Assembly (NCBI RefSeq): GCF_024345225.1
Contig: NZ_BROD01000001.1
Span: forward strand, 2,738,362 to 2,802,361
Reading direction: 5' to 3'
Length of the DNA stretch: 64,000 bases
Source of the DNA: Clostridium sp. TW13
GTDB lineage: Bacteria; Bacillota; Clostridia; Clostridiales; Clostridiaceae
A program made the position numbers and the translations under genes. Position 1 is the stretch's first letter, and every line of letters begins with the position of its first letter. Below the pieces are notes generated by a model. That model made no database searches. It saw only the letters and a program-made list of their open reading frames with translations, and had not been told where the DNA came from. This document shows positions 17,003 through 25,719 of the stretch, one piece after another.

Positions 17003-18460
17003 TTAGCAGATACAATACCTTTCTTTTACTAAAGCACTATAGAGCTGAATATATTCTTTAATATATTTATCAATTTGGAAATCTTGTGACATGCAATTTT
17101 TCTGAATATTAATCCAAACATCTTTGTTTTTATATACTTCAATAGCTCTTCTAATTGTATATAGAAGAACCTTTTCGTTTGAATACTTAAAAGAAAACCC
17201 TGTTGCATTTTTCATATCATTTTCAAAAAACTTCACAGTATCTATAAATCCACCAACTTCCTTTACTAAAGGAACTGCACCATATCTCATGGCAACAAGT
17301 TGTCCAAATCCACAGGGTTCTATTGCTGAAGGCATTAAAAATATATCTGCCCCTGCAAAACATTTATATAACATACTCTCATCAAACGGAATATATAAGA
17401 ATTTATCACTATATCTTTCAGTGGCTCTTTGTAAAAATTCTTCCAATATCTCCTCTTGAAACTCTTCACATCTTGTCTTGTTTGACATAATAATCATTTG
17501 TACATTATCCTTCATAATATCTGGCAAAGAATATTGAATCAAATCTATTCCTTTTTCACAGCTTAAGTTTGAATTAAAAAATATTAGTGGTATATCATCA
17601 TTAATTTCAAATCCTAACTTCTTCTGAAGCAATTTTTTATTTTGCAATTTTCCTTCAATAGAATCAATACTATAATTCACATAAATTCTCTGATCTGTCT
17701 GAGGATTATTGCTATCATTATCTATCCCTGTTAGTATCCCGCAAATATCCTCTTGTCTCATATTAATAATATTCTCTAAAGTGTTACCAAACATTTGTGA
17801 ACTAATATCTTTTACATAATTAGTACTTACTGTGGTAATCTTATCAGCATATAATAATCCTGCTTTCATAAAATTAATTTGTTCATAGTAATCTAATCCT
17901 TTAGAAACAAGTTCCTCTCTTGTTATATCCAAATACCTACAGGTATCAATATCAAATATTCCTTGATTACCTATATTATTAAAAGTAAATATAGTTTTTA
18001 TCTCATCATAAAAAGTGATATCTTTATATTTCTCTTTCAAAATGAACGGAATAAATGCTGTTGGCCAATCCTCACACTGTATTATCTCTGGTTTAAAATT
18101 TATTATTGGTAATGCTTTTAAAATTCCTCTACAAAAACAACTAAACTTTTCTGCTTCATTTGTTTGATCATAGATATTATCCATATCAAAATATTCAGGC
18201 ATATCTAAAGCATAAATTTTAATGCCTTCATATTCACTTTCTTTTATTTCTGCCTCAATTTCAATATCTCCAATATTCAATGCTATATCATCTATTGCAA
18301 TAAATTCTTGAATGCAAATCCTCTGTGTCTTCCTATCCATTGGGATAAAAATTCTAATATCGACTCCTAATTCTTTTAACTTCTTTATTACTTGAAAATT
18401 CAATGCATTTGTATTAAAAATATTTAATTGTGCAGCTGCAACAAGTACTGAATTACTCAT
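17003..18460 (-). CDS. GT5 glycogen synthase-like protein with degenerate active site (copy B)
   Basis: 485 residues from the ATG at 18460 (GGGG eight bases upstream; the frame reaches a GTG at 18469 without support). The fold matches GT5 throughout, but key residues are altered: the KxGGL motif reads NTNALN, DWHTG becomes DWPTA (His to Pro at residue 133), TIHN becomes TFNN, and the donor-phosphate Arg becomes Asn298 in NSNLSCEKG. Glu381 in EPCGFGQ and the Lys of CEKG remain. It may be a noncatalytic partner of copy A or a transferase with a changed mechanism. It is in frame and full length, so it is not a decaying pseudogene. Confidence 0.8.
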   Translation of the reverse strand: MSNSVLVAAAQLNIFNTNALNFQVIKKLKELGVDIRIFIPMDRKTQRICIQEFIAIDDIALNIGDIEIEAEIKESEYEGIKIYALDMPEYFDMDNIYDQTNEAEKFSCFCRGILKALPIINFKPEIIQCEDWPTAFIPFILKEKYKDITFYDEIKTIFTFNNIGNQGIFDIDTCRYLDITREELVSKGLDYYEQINFMKAGLLYADKITTVSTNYVKDISSQMFGNTLENIINMRQEDICGILTGIDNDSNNPQTDQRIYVNYSIDSIEGKLQNKKLLQKKLGFEINDDIPLIFFNSNLSCEKGIDLIQYSLPDIMKDNVQMIIMSNKTRCEEFQEEILEEFLQRATERYSDKFLYIPFDESMLYKCFAGADIFLMPSAIEPCGFGQLVAMRYGAVPLVKEVGGFIDTVKFFENDMKNATGFSFKYSNEKVLLYTIRRAIEVYKNKDVWINIQKNCMSQDFQIDKYIKEYIQLYSALVKERYCIC

Positions 18461-18474
18461 ACAAAACACCCCTA

Positions 18475-19497
18475 TTATAAGTTTTCAACAGTCTTATATT
18501 TTATAAAGCTACAGTGATCATCAGAATTAAGTATAATTCTGCTTCCATACTTATCATAGGTTACTGGTAACTCTTTATATTGTTTTAAAGCTTTTCTTAC
18601 TTTTTGTTGTTTTTCTAACGGACATAAAAATAAGAAAAATCCACCCCCGCCTGCACCTAATAACTTTCCTCCATATGCTCCAGCTTTTTTAGCAATATCG
18701 TACATTGAATTTATTTCATCATTGTGTATTTTCTTAGATAACTTCTTCTTTTCCTGCCAACTGACATCTAACATAGCTCCTATCTTGCAGATATCTGGAT
18801 TCATAAAATCCTGTTGGCAATTCAGTGCAAATTCTTTTAATCTATTTAAAGTATTTATTTCACTATTAATATTTTTCTTTTGATCACTCAATACTGAAGA
18901 TGCTCTTCGTGTAATTCCTGTATAAAACATCATAGTATGCATGTTTAGGATCTTATAAATTTCATTTGAAATGTTTGCATCTTCAACCTCTACAGTATCA
19001 TCTTTTGAAAAGAAATACTTCTTAAAGCCACCAAAAGCTGCAGCATATTGATCTTGTTTGCCAATTGGTTCTCCTAATATATCAATCTCAATACTGCATG
19101 CTAATTTAGCCAAATCATCTTGACTTTTACATTCACCTTTATATGCAAATAAAGCGTTTAACAAACCAACAGTAAAAGAACTTGAAGATCCCAATCCACT
19201 TCCTTCAGATGGAATATCAGACATACTTGTAATTTCAATTCCTTTGGTAATACCTGTTATTTTCAATGCTTCCTTTATAATTTCATGCTCAATTTTATTA
19301 ATATCATCAACTTCTTCATGCTTAAAATAGTTTAAGACAATCTTATTATCATACCTTGATTTCACTATTACATAGATATATTTATCTATAGTTGCACTAA
19401 AAACAGCGCCTCCACATTTACTGTAGTAATCCTTAATATCTGTTCCGCCTCCAAAAAAACTAACTCTCAAAGGTGTTTTACTAATAATCATTCTCAT
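18475..19497 (-). CDS. GHMP kinase, D-glycero-alpha-D-manno-heptose 7-phosphate kinase-like (HddA type)
   Basis: A 340-residue GHMP kinase. PLRVSFFGGGTDIKDYY is motif 1 of the HddA/fucokinase branch, PSEGSGLGSSSSF is the ATP-binding motif 2, and KLLGAGGGGFFLF is motif 3. HddA phosphorylates C1 of heptose 7-phosphate in the alpha anomer, which feeds the GDP-heptose route. The ATG at 19491 (MIISKTPL) has slightly better spacing from GAGGAG than that at 19497. The gap to the next gene is 14 bases. The gmhA and hddC-gmhB type neighbours make the heptose role more likely than fucose or mevalonate. Confidence 0.8.
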   Translation of the reverse strand: MRMIISKTPLRVSFFGGGTDIKDYYSKCGGAVFSATIDKYIYVIVKSRYDNKIVLNYFKHEEVDDINKIEHEIIKEALKITGITKGIEITSMSDIPSEGSGLGSSSSFTVGLLNALFAYKGECKSQDDLAKLACSIEIDILGEPIGKQDQYAAAFGGFKKYFFSKDDTVEVEDANISNEIYKILNMHTMMFYTGITRRASSVLSDQKKNINSEINTLNRLKEFALNCQQDFMNPDICKIGAMLDVSWQEKKKLSKKIHNDEINSMYDIAKKAGAYGGKLLGAGGGGFFLFLCPLEKQQKVRKALKQYKELPVTYDKYGSRIILNSDDHCSFIKYKTVENL

Positions 19498-19519
19498 CTC
19501 TCCTCAAATAACATAATTA

Positions 19520-21274
19520 TTAAACTGCTATATTTTTAAATTGTAATTCATGAAGTTTTTTATATAAGCCTCCATTGTTTATAAGTTCTTCATGTTTCCC
19601 ACACTCAACAATTTTTCCCTTTGCTACTACATAAATTTTATCCGCATTCTCAATAGTGGATAATCTATGAGCAATCACAATAACAGTCCTTCCTCTCATC
19701 AATGATTCAAGTGCAATTTGAACTTGATTCTCTGATTCTGAGTCTAAGGAAGATGTTGCTTCATCTAGAAGCAAAATAGGTGCATTTTTCAAAAAGGCTC
19801 TTGCAATAGCAATACGCTGCCTTTGCCCTCCTGACAAACGAGCCCCTCTCTCTCCAATCTGGGTATTATAGCCTTCAGGCTGATTTAAAATAAATTCGTG
19901 TGCATTAGCTGCTATAGCTGCTTCTATAACGTCTTGCTGTGATGCATTTCTTTTTCCATAACGTATATTTTCTTCAATTGTTCCATCAAATAGATATGTG
20001 TCTTGAGGAACATATGACATTAAATTCCTTAGTTCTGGCAGGGTATATGAATTTATAGATTTACCACAAACTTCTATACTCCCATTATTGACTGTATAAA
20101 ATCCAAGCAATATTTTTATTATTGTGCTCTTTCCACAACCACTTGACCCAACTAGTGCCACTTTTTGATTTATCGGAACAGAAATATTAAAATTATTTAA
20201 TACTACTTTTTCAGATGAATACTGGAACACTACATTCCTCATTTCAATTGCATTGCTTCCTATACTTTGACTATGCATATTTTCTATTTGACTTTCTATA
20301 GGTTCATCTAAAAGTTCAAAAAGACGACTTGCTCCTGCTAAAACTCTTTGAAATTCTGTTATTAAACTCCCTGCTTGAAAAAACATAAAGCTAATATTGC
20401 CTTGAAGTTTAATAAAAGCCATAACTGTACCAAAATCTGTGTTCTTTTTAAGTGCCATCATTCCGCCTATAATTACAATTCCTATAAAACTCAACCCACC
20501 TATAATTGAATTAATACTATCTAAAACAGCATACTTTCTAGTTCTAACAACAATTAAATCTTTTATATTGTCATTTGATTTATTATATTTTTTTAGTATT
20601 AGATCTTCTAAGTGAAACAGTTTAATGAGTTGAATTCCTGAAAATAAATCAGATATAAGCTCTGTCATCTTTCCATAACCTTGTTGAATTTTATCATTAA
20701 TATTTCTAAATGAATTTGCAAAACAAGTATTTATATAGAATGTAATTATTCCAAGTCCTATAGTATAAAGTGCTATCTTCCAATTCAACGCAAACATAGA
20801 TATTGCTGCTGAAACTCCAACTATAATAGCGTAAAGCATCCCGCTTATTCCATCTGCATAGATATATTCAATATTATTAAGATCATTGGTCATCCTTGAA
20901 AGAGTATCCCCACTGTGCCTTCTTTCAAATTGATTTATTGGTAAACACTCCATATGAAAAAATGTTTTTTGCCTTATTTCAGTCATTGTATATCTGATAC
21001 ACTTGTTATACATATAAGTTAATGATGTACATATAAAACTTGCTATTGTTAAAGTTACAAGTGCAATAATTATAGATTTTACTAAAAGAGTTATATCTCT
21101 ATTTACCGCACTATTTACCATGTCCTTATAAATAAATGCCATAACTATATTTAGTCCTAATGCAGCAGATAAATTATTTCCTATTACCCCTATACTATAT
21201 TTCAACATCCTTGGTCTCATAAAACTCATTATTCTTCTTAACTCATTTATACCTTTAAACTTTTTCATACACAT
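19520..21274 (-). CDS. ABC exporter half-transporter (copy B of operon pair)
   Basis: A 584-residue half-exporter: six membrane spans in residues 1-310, then the ATPase with Walker A GSSGCGKST, signature LSGGQRQRIA, and Walker B ILLLDEATSSLD with the catalytic Glu intact. It overlaps the preceding ABC gene by up to ten bases, so the two are translationally coupled and probably form a heterodimer. No peptidase or other extra domain is present, so a leader peptide substrate is not indicated. In context it is the likely exporter of the oligosaccharide made by the operon. Confidence 0.9.
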   Translation of the reverse strand: MCMKKFKGINELRRIMSFMRPRMLKYSIGVIGNNLSAALGLNIVMAFIYKDMVNSAVNRDITLLVKSIIIALVTLTIASFICTSLTYMYNKCIRYTMTEIRQKTFFHMECLPINQFERRHSGDTLSRMTNDLNNIEYIYADGISGMLYAIIVGVSAAISMFALNWKIALYTIGLGIITFYINTCFANSFRNINDKIQQGYGKMTELISDLFSGIQLIKLFHLEDLILKKYNKSNDNIKDLIVVRTRKYAVLDSINSIIGGLSFIGIVIIGGMMALKKNTDFGTVMAFIKLQGNISFMFFQAGSLITEFQRVLAGASRLFELLDEPIESQIENMHSQSIGSNAIEMRNVVFQYSSEKVVLNNFNISVPINQKVALVGSSGCGKSTIIKILLGFYTVNNGSIEVCGKSINSYTLPELRNLMSYVPQDTYLFDGTIEENIRYGKRNASQQDVIEAAIAANAHEFILNQPEGYNTQIGERGARLSGGQRQRIAIARAFLKNAPILLLDEATSSLDSESENQVQIALESLMRGRTVIVIAHRLSTIENADKIYVVAKGKIVECGKHEELINNGGLYKKLHELQFKNIAV

Positions 21275-23025
21275 GCATCTTCCCCCTCTTGTGGTAAAGA
21301 AAATTGTTTGTAATAAAGACGTCTATATAAATCATTTTTTTCTATGAGTTCCTTATGAGTTCCATATCCAACCACATTTCCTTCATTCATAACTATAATC
21401 TCATCAGCATTTTCTACTGTAGATAACCTGTGAGCAATAATTAATACAGTTCTATCTTTCAAAAATCTTTCCAATCCAACCTTAACCATTCTTTCAGATT
21501 TAACATCCAAAGCTGATGTAGGTTCATCCAATAATACAATAGGACTATCCTTTAATATTGCTCTTGCTATGGCGATACGTTGTCTCTGCCCACCTGATAA
21601 GGTTGCACCTCGTTCACCTATAATTGTTTCATAACCATTAGATAATTTACTTATAAATTCATGTGCATTAGCTGCTTTAGCTGCTTCAATTACTTCTTCC
21701 TTGGTTGCTCCTATTCTTCCAAAAGATATATTTTCATATATTGAACAAGGAAATAAAATTGTGTCTTGAGACATAAATGAAATTTGCTTTCTAATTCCTT
21801 TTAAACTCCAATATTTCATGCTCTCACCATATATCTTTATTTCGCCTTCATAATGTTCATAAAAACCACATAATAGTTTACAAACCGTGCTTTTACCACT
21901 ACCACTAGAACCAACTAATGCTGTAACCTTTCCTTTTTTTAAGCATAGATTTAGTTTATTTAATGCATATTTCCCCTTATCATAAGCATAAGATACACTA
22001 GCAAACTCTACTACTTTTTCACAATCCTTTTCATCAAACTCTGTTCCATCCTGTCTTTCTTCAGGTTCCTCTAATATTTCTATTATTCTTTTAGATGATT
22101 GTAAAGTTATTTTAATTGCTACAATCATATTAGGTATTCCTGCAATTGGTCCAATTAAAAAGCCAAGTAAATAAGTAAAGGTTAGAAGTTCACCCGGAGT
22201 AATCTCTCCAAGTATTGTCAAATAACCACCATATAAGATACAACTCATATTAGGTATTACGCCTAAAATCATTGAAATTGGAGCAATAGCCATACATCTA
22301 CGATCAGTTTTAATTTTTTTATCAAGTATATTCTCAGTAATAGTTTTAAGCTTATCAAACATTAAATTTTCAATATTATAAGACTTTACTATGAATATAC
22401 CTCCAGTAACATCTTGAATAATAGAATTAAATTTAGCAAATTCCTGCTGAAGCTGTACTGAATATTTTCCAATGGCATTTCCAAGCTTATTTGATGCAAT
22501 CATACTTATAGGCAAAATAATCAAACTTACCACTAATAGCTTCCAATTTAAATAAATTAAATATAATGATATTCCTAAAATTATCAAAGGATAATATACT
22601 AGGTTTGTAAGATTTCCTTCTACAAAACCTTGAATTGCTCCTACATCATTGTTTATTCTTGAAATTATATCCCCTGAATGATGTAACTCAATATATCTTG
22701 CAGGTAACTTTTGCAAGCAATAGGCTATGCGGCTTCTAACATCTCTGATTACACTTATTCCTAAATGTCCTGAAAAGTACTTTATTACATATTTAATCAA
22801 ACTACTGAATAACATAATAAGAACTAGCAAAAATACTATTTTGATAAAAAATTCTTGCTTTCCTGCAATAGCAGAGTCAACTACATATTGCAAAAGTTTT
22901 GCTTGTATCACATCAACTGCAGTTCCAAATATTGTGCCTAATAAGCATAGAGCGACCATATACCAGTAAGGCTTAATAAATGAAATTATTGTACTAAACA
23001 CTTTTGACCCTGTAATTTCCCTCAT
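21265..23025 (-). CDS. ABC exporter half-transporter (copy A, first gene of operon)
   Basis: 586 residues from the ATG at 23025, which has GAGAGAGGG just upstream. The in-frame ATG at 23061 would leave only about 13 bases of leader from the mapped -10 box and no ribosome site. Six membrane spans precede an ATPase with GSSGSGKST, LSGGQRQRIA and IVLLDEPTSALD. Both subunits of this pair have a complete catalytic Glu, unlike the heterodimer at 35.9-39.3 kb. The gene is directly downstream of the operon promoter. Confidence 0.9.
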   Translation of the reverse strand: MREITGSKVFSTIISFIKPYWYMVALCLLGTIFGTAVDVIQAKLLQYVVDSAIAGKQEFFIKIVFLLVLIMLFSSLIKYVIKYFSGHLGISVIRDVRSRIAYCLQKLPARYIELHHSGDIISRINNDVGAIQGFVEGNLTNLVYYPLIILGISLYLIYLNWKLLVVSLIILPISMIASNKLGNAIGKYSVQLQQEFAKFNSIIQDVTGGIFIVKSYNIENLMFDKLKTITENILDKKIKTDRRCMAIAPISMILGVIPNMSCILYGGYLTILGEITPGELLTFTYLLGFLIGPIAGIPNMIVAIKITLQSSKRIIEILEEPEERQDGTEFDEKDCEKVVEFASVSYAYDKGKYALNKLNLCLKKGKVTALVGSSGSGKSTVCKLLCGFYEHYEGEIKIYGESMKYWSLKGIRKQISFMSQDTILFPCSIYENISFGRIGATKEEVIEAAKAANAHEFISKLSNGYETIIGERGATLSGGQRQRIAIARAILKDSPIVLLDEPTSALDVKSERMVKVGLERFLKDRTVLIIAHRLSTVENADEIIVMNEGNVVGYGTHKELIEKNDLYRRLYYKQFSLPQEGEDACV

Positions 23026-23080
23026 TGCATCCCTCTCTCTGAATAATCTTTTATAAATCATATAGGCCTATATAATTACA

Positions 23081-23109
23081 ATACTACCAATATTGGTAAT
23101 ATTTGTCAA
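23081..23109 (-). promoter_or_regulatory. sigma-A promoter of the heptose/alpha-glucan operon with embedded operator
   Basis: On the minus strand, TTGACA (23109-23104) is followed by a 17-base spacer and TAGTAT (23086-23081). A perfect 14-bp palindrome, TACCAATATTGGTA (23085-23098), covers the spacer and the edge of the -10, so a regulator bound there would exclude polymerase. Expected transcription start is near 23074. Confidence 0.75.
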
Positions 23110-23129
23110 TAAAGATTCATATAATAAAT

Positions 23130-23163
23130 AAAACCATAAACTAATCTCTTAGTTTATGGTTTT
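23130..23163 (-). terminator. terminator of the kdgT gene
   Basis: 14-bp stem 23130-23143 with 23150-23163, six-base loop, followed on the minus strand by TTTATTTATTA. It separates kdgT transcription from the operon promoter 20 bases further on. Confidence 0.8.
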
Positions 23164-23184
23164 AGATATCTTAATAAATAAATT

Positions 23185-24114
23185 TTAAATACTTTTTACT
23201 AATTTCTTAACCCAAATAGGGACAATAATTGCACTTAATATAACTGTAAAAGCTATTTGCGCACTTGCAGAATCAACATAAGGTAAGTACTTAGGATCAA
23301 CTTCTGCAACAAGCTTAGGTACTGCAATAGATAACCCTGCAACACAGCATATTGCTGTTGAAGAATGTCCTTTCTGCTTTAAAACATATTTATCCACAAT
23401 CAACATTGGGACATTATTTACAATTAAAAAGATTAAGAACAGAATTAACCCTAAACCACAAGATGAAAATGCTAACTTAAGATTAATACTAGCTCCCAAG
23501 CAAAAACCTAAAAAAGGTAACATAATACTTGTTCCTGACTTTGTAAATTCTCTAATGTTATTATCACAACATCCCAATATAATTCCTACAAAAAATGGTA
23601 TGCAAGTAGCAACAATACTTGTATAGTTTATTCCATATCCACCTGCAAACCCTAGGATACATATAGGAATGAATGGAAGGCCTATAATATTTAAAAGTGC
23701 AAAATTGGCAATATCAACTTCATCACCATAATACTCCATCAATGCAATGTACATTCCAGGATTACAGCTTGTAATGCAGGTAACTAAAGCTAGTGTTGAA
23801 ATTCCAAACACTCCTTCTAACTTAAATAGCTTCATTACTATAATTCCAAAAGTAATACTAATTGCTAGTTTCAAAGCTACAAGTATACCGCCTCGTTTTA
23901 TGGTTATTATCAATTGATTAGGCTTAAATTGTATTCCTGCAAAAACAAGCATAATACCAACTATGCACATAGTTCCTGCTTTTGAAAAAATAGCTGTTGT
24001 AGGATTTCCTACCTGCATAATATTAGGCAGAAATGTATTTATAAAAGCAGCTATTAACATAGGAATCAACATCAGTCCTGCTGGGATTTTTTTTACGTTT
24101 CCTAATATATTCAT
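23185..24114 (-). CDS. kdgT: 2-keto-3-deoxygluconate permease family protein
   Basis: A 309-residue, highly hydrophobic protein with about ten membrane spans. The start MNILGNVKKIPAGLMLIPML, the segment ITSCNPGMYIALM and the C-terminal AGLSIAVPKL fit the KdgT family of proton symporters for 2-keto-3-deoxygluconate, a pectin breakdown product. No kdgK, kdgA or pectinase genes are adjacent, so the substrate is by homology only. It is transcribed alone and ends in its own terminator just before the heptose operon promoter. Confidence 0.82.
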   Translation of the reverse strand: MNILGNVKKIPAGLMLIPMLIAAFINTFLPNIMQVGNPTTAIFSKAGTMCIVGIMLVFAGIQFKPNQLIITIKRGGILVALKLAISITFGIIVMKLFKLEGVFGISTLALVTCITSCNPGMYIALMEYYGDEVDIANFALLNIIGLPFIPICILGFAGGYGINYTSIVATCIPFFVGIILGCCDNNIREFTKSGTSIMLPFLGFCLGASINLKLAFSSCGLGLILFLIFLIVNNVPMLIVDKYVLKQKGHSSTAICCVAGLSIAVPKLVAEVDPKYLPYVDSASAQIAFTVILSAIIVPIWVKKLVKSI

Positions 24115-24343
24115 ACTATAACTCTTACTTTCTTTTTTATTTTACTCAAGTATACAAATTCTAATTAATAAAATTCATAAATATTCAGTTAACAATTCGC
24201 TTTTATTTATTAATCTTTATTAATATTTCAACTTTGATGAACAATATTTTGTACATCTTATATACGGTTGTAATGAAATTTCTACATTTTGATACATTGG
24301 CTTTTATTTATCATAGGATATTTATTGATACCTCTAGTATCTG

Positions 24344-24513
24344 TATAGAACTGTTCCATAAGCAGAGAGCCAAAAGCTCGCCTTTTGCGCGAATCCCTTA
24401 CTCCTACGACGCTAGAAATAGGAGTTTCATTAATAATGTTGGTGGAAATATTGGTGGACAAGTTACAAAAATTCGACATTTTTCTACCAACATTTAAGTG
24501 GAATACTTCTATA
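24344..24513 (+). repeat. palindromic interspersed repeat, copy 2, with nested insertion
   Basis: Ends TATAGAACTGTTCCATAA and GGAATACTTCTATA match the other copies, but 69 extra bases (24362-24430) interrupt the left arm, flanked by TAA on both sides. The insert is GC-rich, with a GAGC/GCTC hairpin and a CTCCTA/TAGGAG hairpin. This copy shares with copy 6 an additional about 12-base stretch after GTTGGTG. The remainder of the 24115-24593 gap shows nothing I can name. Confidence 0.8.
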
Positions 24514-24593
24514 TGAATTTTATTTTATACCAATCACTATTACATTGACTTGTTACTTCACGCAAATCTAAAATATTTATTAACTACTTAATA

Positions 24594-25577
24594 CTACTTT
24601 ATTTCATATTTGGTTGTTCCTTCGGTAAATAATGAGTATAAACTTTCAATTCCACAATTAACCATGCTCTTTACCGCAGCATCTGTATAAAATGCCATAT
24701 GTTGAGTCATAGTTACATTTGGAAATTGTCTAAGGTAAGCCATTTGCCTATTAGTTAGTATATCACTACGTCTATCTTGATGATAAATTCCTTCTTCATT
24801 TTCTATTACATCTAACCCTAAAGCACCTATTTTTTCTGTTTCTATGCCTTCGATGACATCCTCAACATCCATAAGTTCTCCTCTGGCACAATTTATAAGT
24901 ACTACTCCATCTTTCATTTTATCAATAGATTTTTTATCTATCATATGATAGGTATCCTTAAGTAATGGTGTATGCAAAGTAATAACATCACTTTCTGCAT
25001 AAAGAGTATCTAAATCTACATAAATTGCTTTTTCTCTTACCTTATCATTTGGGAATGCATCATAAACCAAAACCTTACATCCAAATCCCTGTAAATTTTC
25101 AATTACTGCCGATCCTATTCTGCCGCTGCCAAGAACTCCAACTGTAAGATCTTTCATCTCTCTGCCTCTAAGACCTGCCAGTGAATAATCATTTACATTT
25201 CCACGAAACATTGCCTGTTTATAATGTCTAATGGACATTAGCATAAGCATTATTGTAAAATCTGCTACACCATTAGGCTCATATCCTGAATTACACACTT
25301 TAACTCCAACTTCTTTGGCATAATCAATATCTATGTGGTTATATCCTATTGTTCTTGTAGAAATGTAGTTAATATGAAATTCCTTTAATTTATCCAAAAT
25401 AGCTGAATTAATTTTACTGTGGCCAAGAATAGTGACGCCATTACAGCCCTTAGATAACTCTATAGTTTCTTCATTTAATGCTTCTTTGGTATAAATGATC
25501 TCTACACCTAACCTTTCTCCAACTTCAACAAAATAGTCTTCTTCATCCTGTCTAGTTTCATAGGCTATTATCTTCAT
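24594..25577 (-). CDS. D-lactate dehydrogenase-type 2-hydroxyacid dehydrogenase
   Basis: A 327-residue NAD-dependent D-2-hydroxyacid dehydrogenase. The Rossmann motif VGVLGSGRIGSAV is central, the substrate Arg is in INCARGEL, and the catalytic His is in MTQHMAFYTDAAV; RTIGYNHIDID is typical of fermentative D-lactate dehydrogenases and VanH. The likely reaction is pyruvate plus NADH to D-lactate, regenerating NAD in fermentation. VanH is unlikely since no ligase or dipeptidase gene lies beside it. It has AAAGGGG upstream of the ATG and is monocistronic. Confidence 0.85.
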   Translation of the reverse strand: MKIIAYETRQDEEDYFVEVGERLGVEIIYTKEALNEETIELSKGCNGVTILGHSKINSAILDKLKEFHINYISTRTIGYNHIDIDYAKEVGVKVCNSGYEPNGVADFTIMLMLMSIRHYKQAMFRGNVNDYSLAGLRGREMKDLTVGVLGSGRIGSAVIENLQGFGCKVLVYDAFPNDKVREKAIYVDLDTLYAESDVITLHTPLLKDTYHMIDKKSIDKMKDGVVLINCARGELMDVEDVIEGIETEKIGALGLDVIENEEGIYHQDRRSDILTNRQMAYLRQFPNVTMTQHMAFYTDAAVKSMVNCGIESLYSLFTEGTTKYEIK

Positions 25578-25719
25578 TTGCTACACGCCCCTTTGCAAAA
25601 ATAAATTTTTACTACAATAAAGCATAGCACATAAAGATAATATACTCCATAGCATAATAACCATTTTTAATTATTTTTCTTATGTAGAATTAATGTTATA
25701 CTTAAGAAAATAAATCTCA

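Noticed and set aside
17124-17459. Plus-strand open frame inside the GT5 copy B gene
   Set aside because: Antisense shadow of a well-supported gene, without a ribosome site.
24282-24479. Minus-strand frame of 65 codons across repeat copy 2
   Set aside because: It runs through the palindromic repeat and its insert, with no ribosome site; treated as chance.
24594-25577. VanH of a vancomycin resistance cluster
   Set aside because: Similar fold, but no D-Ala-D-Lac ligase or VanX gene nearby; fermentative D-lactate dehydrogenase is simpler.
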